DNA from: MGIIa-L3 sp038150305
GTDB lineage: Archaea > Thermoplasmatota > Poseidoniia > Poseidoniales > Poseidoniaceae
DNA length: 30,777 bases
Direction: 5' to 3'
Assembly (NCBI GenBank): GCA_038150305.1
Contig: JAYOTG010000022.1
Location: forward strand, 1 to 30,777
The notes beneath the pieces were generated by a model. The model saw nothing but the letters and a program-made list of their open reading frames with translations. It was not told the DNA's origin and did not search any database. Made by a program: the position numbers and the translations under genes. This document shows, piece by piece, positions 16,037-24,063 of this stretch (its first letter is position 1; each line of letters opens with the position of its first letter).

Positions 16037-17056
16037 ATGGCCAAGCGAAACCACCCACGCCGCGGTAGCATGGCGTTCAGCCCGCGAAAGCGCTCTCCGC
16101 GCCACTTCGCCCACGTGAACGCATGGCCTGAGAGCGACGCCTCCGAGGTCCGCGTCCAAGGTTTCGCCGGTTGGAAGGCCGGCATGACCCACGTCCTCTC
16201 CCGCGACCTCAACCCCCGCTCCACCACCGCAGGACAGGAAGTCCGCGTCCCCGTGACCGTCGTTGAGGTGCCAAAGATGCGCATCCTCGGCGTTCGCGGC
16301 TACACCATGACTCCCTACGGCAAGCAAGCCGCGGGCGAGGCCTGGTTGTCCAGCGAGGACATCAAGGAGGCGTTCCCAGAAGTGTTCGATCGCATCTCCA
16401 CCCGCAAGGTGCACGACACTGACGCCCACTTCGCCACGCTTGAAGAAGCCGACCTCTGCGAGGTTCGCTTGATTGTGGCCACCCAACCAGGGAACGTGTC
16501 TGGAACCCCCAGCAAGGTCCCCGAAGTGATGGAAATCGGCCTCTCCGGCGGCAGCCCCTCCGACCGACTGGTCTACGCCAAGGAACACATGGGCGAGGAA
16601 TACAGCTTCGCCGACTGCTACGATGAGGGCGCCCTCACCGACGTGGTTGCCGTGACCAAGGGCTATGGGTGGCAAGGTGTGATTCGCCGGTTTGGTGGAA
16701 AGCTCCAGTCCCACAAGAACTCCAAGAAGCGCCGACAGCACGGAAACATGGGTGACTTCGGTACCGGATACGTCCGCAAGACCATCCGTCAGGGCGGTCA
16801 GACCGGCTACCACCAGCGCACGGAATACAACAAGCGCATCCTCCGCATTTCCAACCCTGACGAGCACCCCATCACGCCCGCTGGCGGTTTCCTGCACTAC
16901 GGAAACGTCGGCTCGGACTACGTCCTCGTCAAGGGCAGCCTGCCCGGCCCCGCGAAGCGCCTCATTCGCTTCCGCGACGCCAGCCGCGCAGAGAACATGC
17001 AGATCCACGACTACGAAATCACCTACGTGAGCACCGCGTCGAAGCAGGGGGCCTGA
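16037..17056 (+). CDS. rpl3: Large-subunit ribosomal protein L3 (uL3)
   Basis: A 339-residue uL3, of usual archaeal length. The N-terminus MAKRNHPRRGSMAFSPRKR and the internal KGYGWQGVIRRFG and QTGYHQRTEYNKRI blocks are characteristic. The protein reaches towards the peptidyl-transferase centre and is an early 50S assembly protein. The ATG at 16037 follows AGGAGGACC, an almost complete anti-Shine-Dalgarno match. It is the first gene of the operon, with a ~165-base structured leader, and L4 begins 2 bases after its stop. Confidence 0.98.
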   Translation: MAKRNHPRRGSMAFSPRKRSPRHFAHVNAWPESDASEVRVQGFAGWKAGMTHVLSRDLNPRSTTAGQEVRVPVTVVEVPKMRILGVRGYTMTPYGKQAAGEAWLSSEDIKEAFPEVFDRISTRKVHDTDAHFATLEEADLCEVRLIVATQPGNVSGTPSKVPEVMEIGLSGGSPSDRLVYAKEHMGEEYSFADCYDEGALTDVVAVTKGYGWQGVIRRFGGKLQSHKNSKKRRQHGNMGDFGTGYVRKTIRQGGQTGYHQRTEYNKRILRISNPDEHPITPAGGFLHYGNVGSDYVLVKGSLPGPAKRLIRFRDASRAENMQIHDYEITYVSTASKQGA

Positions 17057-17058
17057 AG

Positions 17059-17940
17059 ATGAAGGTCAAGGTCATGGACATCACAACGACCGTCACTCAG
17101 GGCGAAGTCGAGGCGGGTCGCCTCCACTCCGACATCGAGGTGGACGTCAACGAAGGCAAGGCCATCACCCTGCCTTCAAACTTCGAAGCCTCCGTTCGCA
17201 CGGACCTCATCAAGCTCGCCGTGGCGTCTTCGCGCGCCAACCGCCGCCAAGCCTACGGGTCCCGTGCGCACCAGGGCAAGCGTCGCCCAATGGCCGGCAT
17301 GAAGCACTCCGTCGAATGGTGGGGCAAGGGCCGTGGTGTGTCCCGCATCATGCGCCGCGCTGGATCCCGCCGCGGTGCTCAGAACCCACACACGCTCGGC
17401 GGTCGCCGTGCGCACGGCCCCAAGGTCGAGCGCGACTGGTCCCGCAAGCTGAACCAAAAGGAGCGCCGCTTGGCGCGTGACGCCGCGCTCGCGGCCACGA
17501 CGGATGTCGCGACGGTGGTCGCTCGTGGTCACCGCATCGGTGACGACGTTGCTTCGCTGCCCATCGTCCTCGGTTCCTACACCGAGGTCGTCGACGGTGA
17601 CACCAACACCTACGACATCGAGACTTTCAACCACGGCCACGCCACGCGCAAGGCCAAGGCCATGTTCGAGGCCCTCGGCCTCGGCGAGGACCTCCGCCGT
17701 GCCCGCGAGGGGCGCAAGATTCGTGCCGGAAAGGGGACCATGCGTGGGCGCGTCCACAAGACGCCCAAGTCCGTGCTGTTGGTCGTGTCCCGCAAGGAAG
17801 GCCTCGCGCACGCTGTGCGCAACCTGCCCGGCGTTGACGTCGTGGCGATCAAGGACCTCTGCGCGGAAGACCTCGCCCCCGGTGGCGCGGTCGGTCGCCT
17901 GACGGTGTTCACCAAGAGCGCCGTGGAGGCCATGAACTGA
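17059..17940 (+). CDS. rpl4: Large-subunit ribosomal protein L4 (uL4)
   Basis: A 293-residue uL4 of the archaeal/eukaryal type. The long basic loop that lines the nascent-peptide exit tunnel is visible at about residues 60-130 (RQAYGSRAHQGKRRPMAG, then RRAGSRRGAQNPHTLGGRRA). The globular domain follows, ending in VGRLTVFTKSAVEAMN. It begins two bases after the L3 stop. Its own stop is embedded in TGAGGTGAGACCATG, which supplies the ribosome site of L23. Confidence 0.98.
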   Translation: MKVKVMDITTTVTQGEVEAGRLHSDIEVDVNEGKAITLPSNFEASVRTDLIKLAVASSRANRRQAYGSRAHQGKRRPMAGMKHSVEWWGKGRGVSRIMRRAGSRRGAQNPHTLGGRRAHGPKVERDWSRKLNQKERRLARDAALAATTDVATVVARGHRIGDDVASLPIVLGSYTEVVDGDTNTYDIETFNHGHATRKAKAMFEALGLGEDLRRAREGRKIRAGKGTMRGRVHKTPKSVLLVVSRKEGLAHAVRNLPGVDVVAIKDLCAEDLAPGGAVGRLTVFTKSAVEAMN

Positions 17941-17949
17941 GGTGAGACC

Positions 17950-18207
17950 ATGGATGCATACGACGTCATCATCATGCCCTGGCTGACTGAGAAGTCGATG
18001 GAAGCTCGCTCCATGGAGCAGCGCCTCGAGTTCATCGTCGACAAGCGCGCCACCAAGACGCAGATCGCTCGCGCCGTTGAGACCATCTTTGAGGTCGAGG
18101 TCGCGAAGGTCAACACGCGAATCACCAAGCACGGCAAGCACGCCTCGGTGCGTTTGGCCGAAGGATACGACGCGGAAGATGCCGCGATGCGCCTGGGTGC
18201 GTTCTGA
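17950..18207 (+). CDS. rpl23: Large-subunit ribosomal protein L23 (uL23)
   Basis: An 85-residue uL23, normal archaeal size. The opening IIMPWLTEKSM and the closing pattern (ITKHGKHASVRLAEGYDAED) are typical. It sits at the polypeptide exit site, where signal recognition particle and the translocon dock. Its ribosome site GAGGTGA overlaps the L4 stop codon, so translation of the two is likely coupled. The following gap of 16 bases carries GGAGGGATGA for L2. Confidence 0.97.
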   Translation: MDAYDVIIMPWLTEKSMEARSMEQRLEFIVDKRATKTQIARAVETIFEVEVAKVNTRITKHGKHASVRLAEGYDAEDAAMRLGAF

Positions 18208-18223
18208 TTTGGAGGGATGAAAC

Positions 18224-18949
18224 ATGGGTAAGCGAATTCGTGCACAGCGCAAGGGGTCCTCCCCTCGCTACAAGGTCTCCAGCCACCGGTTCCCCGGAAA
18301 GAACGCCATGCCTCGTGAGAACGACGTGGTTGGCGAGGTCATCGACCTCATCCACAGCCCGGTTCACACGGCGCCCCTGGCCAAGATCAAGCTCCCCGAC
18401 GGCGAGACGACCATGGTCGTCGCCACCGAGGGTGTTGCCATCGGCTCCACCATCGCGGTGGGCGGCAACGTGTCCCTCAAGCCTGGCAACATCACCACCT
18501 TGGCCAACATCCCTGAAGGCACGGCGGTCAACAACGTCGAACTCCGTCCCGGTGACGGTGGCAAGATTGCCCGCTCCGGCGGCAACTCCGCCATCGTCGA
18601 AGGTGCGGTGGGCGACAAGATTCGCGTTCGCCTGCCCTCTGGCTCCCTCAAGATGCTCCCCAGCACCTGCCGCGCCACCATTGGCGTGCTCGCCGGCCAC
18701 GGCCGCAGCGAGATGCCTCTGCGCACCGCCGGTGCGGCCTACTACAAGGCCAAGGCACGCGGTAAGCTGTACCCTCACGTCAGCGGTGTCGCGATGAACC
18801 CTGTGGACCACCCGCACGGTGGTGGAAACCACCAAGCCGTTCACGGCCCCAACTCCGTCGCCCGTGGCACCTCTCCTGGTGCCAAGGTCGGTCTGATCGC
18901 CCCACGCCGCACGGGTCGAGGTCGCGGCAAGTCGAAGCAAGGTGAGTGA
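18224..18949 (+). CDS. rpl2: Large-subunit ribosomal protein L2 (uL2)
   Basis: A 241-residue uL2. The conserved loop NPVDHPHGGGNHQ contains His196 and His198, the residues near the peptidyl-transferase centre, and the basic C-terminus GLIAPRRTGRGRGKSKQ is typical. Needed for subunit association and peptidyl transfer. The ATG at 18224 follows TTTGGAGGGATGA. The last codons carry GGTGAGTGAG, which places the ribosome site of S19 across the stop. Confidence 0.98.
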   Translation: MGKRIRAQRKGSSPRYKVSSHRFPGKNAMPRENDVVGEVIDLIHSPVHTAPLAKIKLPDGETTMVVATEGVAIGSTIAVGGNVSLKPGNITTLANIPEGTAVNNVELRPGDGGKIARSGGNSAIVEGAVGDKIRVRLPSGSLKMLPSTCRATIGVLAGHGRSEMPLRTAGAAYYKAKARGKLYPHVSGVAMNPVDHPHGGGNHQAVHGPNSVARGTSPGAKVGLIAPRRTGRGRGKSKQGE

Positions 18950-18951
18950 GC

Positions 18952-19443
18952 ATGGCGAAGAAGAAGAAGTCATTCATGACCCCTAAGGCGTCGCGCCGCA
19001 AGGCACGCAAGCGCCTCGCAACGACCACGTCTCGCGCCAAGAAGGAGTTCACGTACCGTGGCTACTCCGTCGCCGACCTGAAGGAAATGCCGCTCTGGCC
19101 CTCTGAGGAATCTGACAGCATGTCGGTCATCGAGTTGCTCCCTGCCCGCGCCCGTCGCACCATCGCGCGCGGCCTCTCCGAGGAGAACGAGCGTCTCCTC
19201 GACCGCATCCGCCGGACGTCCGGCCGCACCGTGCGCACGCACCGCCGTGACATGGTCATCCTCCCCGAGTTCGTCGGCAAGCGCATCGCCGTGCACAACG
19301 GCCAAGCCTTTGTCGAGATCGAGGTCCGACCCGAAATGATCGGGCACTACCTCGGTGAATTCGCCCTGACCCGCCGTAGCGTCGCACACAGCGGCCCTGG
19401 TGTGGGCGCAACCCGGTCGTCGAAGCACGTGCCGCTGAAGTGA
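18952..19443 (+). CDS. rps19: Small-subunit ribosomal protein S19 (uS19)
   Basis: A 163-residue uS19, somewhat longer than usual, with a Lys/Arg-rich N-terminal extension (MAKKKKSFMTPKASRRKARK). The conserved core includes MVILPEFVGKRIAVHNGQ and IGHYLGEFALTR. It sits in the head of the 30S subunit. The ATG at 18952, 2 bases after the L2 stop, is preferred over a GTG two codons upstream that overlaps the stop, because GGTGA lies 6 bases before the ATG. Confidence 0.96.
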   Translation: MAKKKKSFMTPKASRRKARKRLATTTSRAKKEFTYRGYSVADLKEMPLWPSEESDSMSVIELLPARARRTIARGLSEENERLLDRIRRTSGRTVRTHRRDMVILPEFVGKRIAVHNGQAFVEIEVRPEMIGHYLGEFALTRRSVAHSGPGVGATRSSKHVPLK

Positions 19444-19453
19444 GGTGAGATGA

Positions 19454-20050
19454 ATGGGCAAGAACGCACGAACCATGAACCGACGCGACAAGCGTCGCCA
19501 GCTCCCTCAGAAGGGCTTCACCCAGCCTCTGCAAGGCAACCGCCTCTCCGTTGCACGTGCCACGAACGTGGACGTGCACGTCAAGGCGTGCTTCGAAATC
19601 TGCCGCACCGTTCGCGGCATGACCGCGGGCGCCGCCGTCCGCAAGCTCGAGAAGGTCCTCCTCATCGATTCCGACCGTCCCGACATTCGCGCCAAGGCCG
19701 AAGCGATCCCGTACCGCCTCGGTTCAGGCAACAAGAAGCGCAAGCGCTCCGGCCCCTCGATGGTCGGTCACCGCAAGGGTGGCATGGGTCCAGGTCGCTA
19801 TCCCGTCAAGGCGTCCCGCGTGGTCATCAAGCTGCTCAACAGCGCGATGGACAACGCCCGCCACCAGCACGAAGACATCGATGCTGAGGACATGATCATC
19901 ACCCACATTGCCGCGCACCGCGGCACCATCAAGCGTGGCTTCATGCCCCGTGCGCGCGGCCGAGCCACGCCCAAGAACCACTACCAGGTGAACCTCGAGG
20001 TCTTCCTTGAGGCGCCAGATTCCTACGACGTGGAGGACGACGAGTTCTGA
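19454..20050 (+). CDS. rpl22: Large-subunit ribosomal protein L22 (uL22)
   Basis: A 198-residue uL22. The extended beta-hairpin that reaches into the exit tunnel lies in the later part (GFMPRARGRATPKNHYQVNLEV), and the core reads LLNSAMDNARHQHEDIDAED. It has an N-terminal basic extension and an acidic C-terminus (DSYDVEDDEF). The ATG at 19454 is 5 bases past the stop-embedded GAGGTGA of S19; a nearby ATG at 19450 is in another frame. Its own stop is again part of TGAGGTGA, coupling S3. Confidence 0.97.
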   Translation: MGKNARTMNRRDKRRQLPQKGFTQPLQGNRLSVARATNVDVHVKACFEICRTVRGMTAGAAVRKLEKVLLIDSDRPDIRAKAEAIPYRLGSGNKKRKRSGPSMVGHRKGGMGPGRYPVKASRVVIKLLNSAMDNARHQHEDIDAEDMIITHIAAHRGTIKRGFMPRARGRATPKNHYQVNLEVFLEAPDSYDVEDDEF

Positions 20051-20060
20051 GGTGAAGATG

Positions 20061-20726
20061 ATGAGCAAGGAAAACAGCATCCGCCGCATCGTGAACCGGA
20101 ACGTCGACCGTCTCTTGGTCAAGGAATTCCTGATGAAGAACACCAAGAAGGCCGGCTTTGGCGGCCTCGACATCGTCCGCACCCCTGCCGGCACCAAGGT
20201 GACCGTCACCGCCGAGCGTGTGGGCATGGTCATCGGCCGCCGTGGCAAGATCATCAACGAACTTCAGCGCCGCTTGAACGACGAGTTCACGCTCCCCTCG
20301 CCCAAGCTCGACGTCGTCGAGGTCGAGACCCCTGCCCTGAACGCTCAGGTCATGGCCGAGAAGATCGCTTCGGCCATGGAGCGCGGCTGGTACTACCGCC
20401 GCGCGGGCCACTCCGCCGCTCAGAACATCATGGACGCAGGCGCGCGTGGTGTGATCATCACCCTTGCAGGAAAGCTGACCGGGTCGCGCAACCGCACCCA
20501 GAAGTTCATCCTCGGCCACGTCAAGTACTGCGGTGAGACCGCAGAGCGCTACATGGACAAGGGCTACTCGGTCTGCGTCAAGAAACTCGGCACCATCGGT
20601 GTGACCGTCGAAATCATGCGACCTGGCACCCGCCTGCCCCACGAAATCAGCATCTTCAGCGATGAGGAACTGGCCAACCGTGCAGCGGCAGCGGCGGAAG
20701 AGCCGACCACGGAGGTGGCGGAGTGA
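20061..20726 (+). CDS. rps3: Small-subunit ribosomal protein S3 (uS3)
   Basis: A 221-residue uS3 from the second of two adjacent ATGs (20058 and 20061); the second gives the 4-5 base spacing from GAGGTGA seen at the other coupled junctions. The KH domain has the GXXG loop in GMVIGRRGKIINEL, and the C-terminal domain includes GVIITLAGKLTGSR. It lines the mRNA entry tunnel of the 30S head. A short non-conserved tail ends PTTEVAE, and the codons for PTTEVA contain the GGAGGTGG ribosome site for L29. Confidence 0.96.
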   Translation: MSKENSIRRIVNRNVDRLLVKEFLMKNTKKAGFGGLDIVRTPAGTKVTVTAERVGMVIGRRGKIINELQRRLNDEFTLPSPKLDVVEVETPALNAQVMAEKIASAMERGWYYRRAGHSAAQNIMDAGARGVIITLAGKLTGSRNRTQKFILGHVKYCGETAERYMDKGYSVCVKKLGTIGVTVEIMRPGTRLPHEISIFSDEELANRAAAAAEEPTTEVAE

Positions 20727-20923
20727 CCTACGTCAGCAACCGCGACATCGCTTCGATGAGCCTCGACGCGCTGCAAGCGCGCCTCGTGGAACTCCAGGAA
20801 GAGATGCTTCAACTCAACGCTGAGAAGGCGCTCGGTGGGACCCCCGCCAACATGGGCGCCTACAAGGCCACGAGCCGCAGCATCGCGCGCATCAAGACCC
20901 ACCTCGCTCAGCGAGCAGACTGA
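20723..20923 (+). CDS. rpl29: Large-subunit ribosomal protein L29 (uL29)
   Basis: A 66-residue two-helix uL29 (MSLDALQARLVELQEEMLQL, then GTPANMGAYKATSRSIARIKT). It lies at the exit-tunnel rim next to L23. It begins with GTG overlapping the S3 stop (GTGA), with GGAGGTGG four bases upstream inside the S3 codons, so it is almost certainly translated by coupling. No ATG lies near enough to be the start. Confidence 0.93.
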   Translation: MTYVSNRDIASMSLDALQARLVELQEEMLQLNAEKALGGTPANMGAYKATSRSIARIKTHLAQRAD

Positions 20924-20943
20924 ATTCAAGGAGACGACACCAT

Positions 20944-21243
20944 ATGGCCGTGATCTGCAGCACTTGTGGGCTCCCAAACGAGCTCTGCATCTGCCAAGAA
21001 ATCGCCAAGGAACAACAACGCGCAATTCTGAGCACAGACAAGCGGAGGTACGGCAAGATTGTGACAAAGGTGGAGGGGCTCGACGACGGTGCCATCGACA
21101 TCAACAAACTCGCAAAGTTGCTCAAGAACAAGTGCGCCGCTGGTGGAACGGTAAAGGGACGTACGATTGAACTCCAAGGGGACCACAAGAAGAAGGCGGC
21201 TCAGGTGCTTCGAAACAACGGATACAATGTGGAGGTGCGATGA
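20944..21243 (+). CDS. Translation initiation factor aIF1 (SUI1 family)
   Basis: A 99-residue SUI1-family protein that monitors start-codon selection on the 30S subunit. The SUI1 core is visible as GKIVTKVEGLDDGAIDIN, then LLKNKCAAGGTVKG and ELQGDHKKKAAQVL. An N-terminal Cys cluster (Cys5, Cys8, Cys15, Cys17; CSTCGLPNELCIC) could bind zinc, as in other archaeal versions. Codon use is less C-rich at third positions than in the flanking ribosomal genes, consistent with lower expression. AAGGAGACGACACCATATG gives a ribosome site. Its stop overlaps the next start (ATGA). Confidence 0.95.
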   Translation: MAVICSTCGLPNELCICQEIAKEQQRAILSTDKRRYGKIVTKVEGLDDGAIDINKLAKLLKNKCAAGGTVKGRTIELQGDHKKKAAQVLRNNGYNVEVR

Positions 21244-21503
21244 TCATGGACGTGCGTAACCTTCCTTGGATCGGCGCCGGTTTGACCGTCGTCGACGCGG
21301 CCGATGCCAGCCTCATCGGACGTCAGGGTCACGTGATCGGCGAGACCCGCAACACCGTCCATCTCCTCGAGGGCGACCGTGCCCTCACCCTCGGCAAGGC
21401 CGGGATGTCCTTCTCCATCGACGGTTTCTCGACCGTCATCGACGGATCGCTGATGCGGCAGCGGCCCGAAGACAGGACCAACCGCAACTACCCGAAGGTG
21501 TGA
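21240..21503 (+). CDS. rnp1: RNase P protein component 1 (Rpp29/Pop4 family)
   Basis: An 87-residue Rpp29 homologue, a protein subunit of archaeal RNase P that helps the catalytic RNA trim tRNA 5' leaders. The Sm-like beta-barrel is indicated by DASLIGRQGHVIGETRNTVHL and by DGSLMRQRPEDR. Its place between aIF1 and S17 is the standard euryarchaeal position. The start at 21240 overlaps the aIF1 stop (ATGA); an in-frame ATG at 21246 is an alternative. Confidence 0.93.
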   Translation: MIMDVRNLPWIGAGLTVVDAADASLIGRQGHVIGETRNTVHLLEGDRALTLGKAGMSFSIDGFSTVIDGSLMRQRPEDRTNRNYPKV

Positions 21504-21505
21504 AC

Positions 21506-21844
21506 ATGCGAGACATTGGAATCGACGTGAAGGCCCCCACCGGTGAGTGGGACGGGGACGAAAACTGTCCCTTCTACGGCAGCCTCCGCTTGCGCGGCCA
21601 GGTGCTTGAGGGCACCATCGCCAGCGTGGGCATGCAGAGCACGATTACCCTGCAGCGTGACAACGTCCGCTACATGCAGAAGTACGAACGTTTTGAGAAG
21701 CGCACGAGCAAGATGAGCGCTCACCTTCCCTCCTGCATCGGCAAGGTCGAGATCGGTGATACGGTCAAGGTCATGGAATGCCGCCCGCTTTCGAAGTCGG
21801 TCGCGTTCTGTGTGGTCGAAGTGACCTCCGGAGGTGAGGCCTGA
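21506..21844 (+). CDS. rps17: Small-subunit ribosomal protein S17 (uS17)
   Basis: A 112-residue uS17. The reading frame is open well upstream, but the ATG at 21506 gives the normal protein (MRDIGIDVKAPTGEWDGDEN). It follows GAAGGTGTGA, where the RNase P gene's stop lies. The OB-fold core reads VLEGTIASVGMQSTITLQR, and GDTVKVMECRPLSKSVAFCV is the family signature. Its stop overlaps the L14 start (TGATG). Confidence 0.96.
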   Translation: MRDIGIDVKAPTGEWDGDENCPFYGSLRLRGQVLEGTIASVGMQSTITLQRDNVRYMQKYERFEKRTSKMSAHLPSCIGKVEIGDTVKVMECRPLSKSVAFCVVEVTSGGEA

Positions 21845-22242
21845 TGAAGGGCATCGCCGGCCGTCAGACCCGTGGTCTGCCCACCGCGGCACGCCTCCAC
21901 GTCGCCGACAACACCGGGGCGAAGATCGTTCAGATCATCAACGTCCTGAAACTTGGCGGCACGATGCGTCGATACCCCTCTGCGGGTGTTGGCCACCTCG
22001 CGAAGGTTTCCGTCAAGAAGGGAACCCCGCAGACCCGCCGACAGATGTTCAACGCCGTCATCGTGCGGCAGCGCCGCCCCTTCCGTCGTGCCGACGGCAG
22101 CTGGGTTCAGTTTGAGGACAACGCCTGCGTCATCGTCAACGAGCGTGGCGACGTCCAAGGTTCCGACATCAAGGGCCCCGTCGCTCGCGAAGCCGCAGAG
22201 CGCTGGCCCAGGATCGCCGCCACGGCGAAGCAGATTGTGTGA
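21844..22242 (+). CDS. rpl14: Large-subunit ribosomal protein L14 (uL14)
   Basis: A 132-residue uL14, normal size, with ARLHVADNTGAKIVQIINV at the N-terminus and the signature DNACVIVNERGDVQGSDIKG. It forms part of the intersubunit bridge and the factor-binding side of the 50S subunit. The start overlaps the S17 stop. The L14 stop is embedded in TGAGGTGAGACCATG for L24. Confidence 0.97.
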   Translation: MKGIAGRQTRGLPTAARLHVADNTGAKIVQIINVLKLGGTMRRYPSAGVGHLAKVSVKKGTPQTRRQMFNAVIVRQRRPFRRADGSWVQFEDNACVIVNERGDVQGSDIKGPVAREAAERWPRIAATAKQIV

Positions 22243-22251
22243 GGTGAGACC

Positions 22252-22659
22252 ATGGTGAAGAGCAGCAAGCCCGGCAAGCAGCGCAAGGCCCAGGCCAACG
22301 CGCCCCAGCACATCAAGCGACGCAACGTTGCGGCCCGCCTCATGTTGGCGAACCCCGACGAGCGCCTCGCGCACCTCCGCACCACGACCGTTCGCGTCGG
22401 AGACACCGTCCGCGTGGTCCGTGGCGACATGGCCCACGGCGGCAAGCGCCACGGTGGCAAGCGTCACGACGGCGCGACGGAGGGCGTCGTCCTGACCGTC
22501 GACTCGAACACGGGTCGCCTCACCATCGAAGGCGTCACGGTCGCCAAGTCTGACAACCGCGAAGAAGCGGTTCCCGTGCACGCCTCCAACGTTGTGATCG
22601 TCCGTCTGGACGAGTCCGACAAGCTGCGCATGCAGAAACTCACGGAGAACAGGAGTTGA
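22252..22659 (+). CDS. rpl24: Large-subunit ribosomal protein L24 (uL24) with a tandem HGGKR insert
   Basis: A 135-residue uL24. The KOW motif starts at VRVGDTVRVVRGDMAHGG, and the following strand is GVVLTVDSNTGRLTIEGV. Between the KOW glycines lies HGGKRHGGKRHDG, a duplicated pentapeptide encoded by a tandem 15-base repeat (22435-22464). It contributes to exit-tunnel assembly. An AGGAG lies at its 3' end, before the stop, as the ribosome site of S4e. Confidence 0.95.
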   Translation: MVKSSKPGKQRKAQANAPQHIKRRNVAARLMLANPDERLAHLRTTTVRVGDTVRVVRGDMAHGGKRHGGKRHDGATEGVVLTVDSNTGRLTIEGVTVAKSDNREEAVPVHASNVVIVRLDESDKLRMQKLTENRS

Positions 22660-22664
22660 ACATC

Positions 22665-23366
22665 ATGGCCAGTCCGAACCATCTGAAGCGCCTCGTCATG
22701 CCCCGCAGCTGGCCCCTTCCCCGGAAGACCAGCGTCTGGGTGTCCAAGCCCAAGCCCGGAGCCCACTCCCTTGAGCGCGGCATGCCCCTCAACATGATCA
22801 TCCGTGACGTCCTTGGGCTTGCGAACACAAACCGTGAGGTTCGTGCGATCCTCAACCAAGGCCTCGTCAAGGTTGACGGCCGCGTGTGCCGTGAGACCCG
22901 CCGTAGCGTGGGTCTCATGGACGTCCTTACCCTCGGTGAGGACAATTACCGCTGCGTCCTCGACCACAAGGGTCGCCTCCGCTACCGCCCCATCCCCGCG
23001 TCCGACGCCGCGTGGAAGGTGTGCCGTGTCGAAGGCAAGACCACCGTCAAGGGCGGCAAGACCCAGGTCAACCTGCACGACGGTCGCAACATCCTCGTTG
23101 ACGACGCCGCACAGTACGCGACGCACGACGCCGTGCGGATCTCCCTCCCCGACCAAGAGGTGCTCGAGCACATCGTCTTCGCAGAAGGCACGCGCTGCTT
23201 CCTCATCGGTGGTGTGCACGTCGGCAGCTTTGCCGAGGTGAAGGAGTACATCGTCAAGCGCTCCAGCATGCCCAACGAGGTTCAGTTCGATGACTTCGGC
23301 ACCACCGTCGGCAACGTGTTTGCCGTCGGGTCCGCCGACCTGCCGACCACGGAGGTGGCTGCATGA
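22665..23366 (+). CDS. rps4e: Small-subunit ribosomal protein S4e (eS4)
   Basis: A 233-residue eS4, an archaeal/eukaryal-specific protein. The N-terminus ASPNHLKRLVMPRSWPLPRK is diagnostic. An S4-type RNA-binding segment follows (ILNQGLVKVDGRVCRETRR), then a KOW-like C-terminal region (GGVHVGSFAEVKEY). The ATG at 22665 is chosen over an upstream TTG overlapping the L24 stop. The last codons (PTTEVAA) contain GGAGGTGG for L5, in the same 18-base sequence that ends the S3 gene. Confidence 0.97.
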   Translation: MASPNHLKRLVMPRSWPLPRKTSVWVSKPKPGAHSLERGMPLNMIIRDVLGLANTNREVRAILNQGLVKVDGRVCRETRRSVGLMDVLTLGEDNYRCVLDHKGRLRYRPIPASDAAWKVCRVEGKTTVKGGKTQVNLHDGRNILVDDAAQYATHDAVRISLPDQEVLEHIVFAEGTRCFLIGGVHVGSFAEVKEYIVKRSSMPNEVQFDDFGTTVGNVFAVGSADLPTTEVAA

Positions 23367-23890
23367 GCGAGTCCGCCAACCCCATGATGCAGCCACGCAT
23401 CACCAAGGTCGCCGTCAACATCGGTGTCGGTGAAGGTGGAAACCGCCTGATCAACGCCGAGAAGGTGCTGGAGCTTGTCACGGGTGTCCGCCCACAGCGC
23501 ACGCTTGGTCGCATCCAGAACCGCGACCTCAAGGTCCGTCAAGGCGCGCCCATTGGGTGCAAGGTGACCATGCGCGACAAGGACCGCATCATGGCTTTCC
23601 TCAAGGACGCCTTTTGGGTCCGTGAGAACACCATCCCAGCGTGGAACTTTGACCGCTCTGGTAACCTTTCCTTCGGCATCCGTGACTACACGGATTTCCC
23701 CGAGCAAAAGTACGACCCGGAGATCGGTATCTTCGGCATGGACATCACCGTGGTGCTAGAGCGCCCTGGCCACCGCGTCTCGCGACGCCGCCGCCACAAG
23801 GCGAAGGTCGGGCAAAACCACCGCGTCACGACGGACGAGGCCCGCGCCTGGTTCAAGGAGACGTTCGGGTTGACCATCATGGAGGAGTGA
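23363..23890 (+). CDS. rpl5: Large-subunit ribosomal protein L5 (uL5)
   Basis: A 175-residue uL5, which binds 5S rRNA in the central protuberance. Family features include ITKVAVNIGVGEGGNRL, the VRQGAPIGCKVTMR block and FPEQKYDPEIGIFGMDI. The ATG at 23363 overlaps the S4e stop (ATGA), with GGAGGTGG four bases upstream. A GGAGGAGTGA at its end provides the ribosome site for S14. Confidence 0.97.
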   Translation: MSESANPMMQPRITKVAVNIGVGEGGNRLINAEKVLELVTGVRPQRTLGRIQNRDLKVRQGAPIGCKVTMRDKDRIMAFLKDAFWVRENTIPAWNFDRSGNLSFGIRDYTDFPEQKYDPEIGIFGMDITVVLERPGHRVSRRRRHKAKVGQNHRVTTDEARAWFKETFGLTIMEE

Positions 23891-23895
23891 GAAGC

Positions 23896-24048
23896 ATGGC
23901 ACGAGATCATGGAGAACGCATTGGTCGAACCAACGGATGCCGCCGGTGCGGCCGCCGTCGTGGATTGATTCGCCGACACGGGCTGCGCCTTTGCCGCCAG
24001 TGTTTCCGAGACGTGGGGCCGGCTATCGGCTTCAGGAAGTTGAACTGA
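23896..24048 (+). CDS. rps14: Small-subunit ribosomal protein S14, zinc-binding form (uS14)
   Basis: A short 50-residue gene between L5 and S8. It begins MARDHGERIG and ends VGPAIGFRKLN. Four cysteines (Cys15, Cys18, Cys33, Cys36) form the CXXC-X14-CXXC zinc-binding pattern of the archaeal S14 type. It sits in the 30S head next to S3 and S19. The ATG follows GGAGGAGTGAGAAGC at normal spacing. Codon use is less biased than in neighbouring ribosomal genes, but all key residues are present. Confidence 0.95.
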   Translation: MARDHGERIGRTNGCRRCGRRRGLIRRHGLRLCRQCFRDVGPAIGFRKLN

Positions 24049-24063
24049 GGAGGGGGATGAGAG

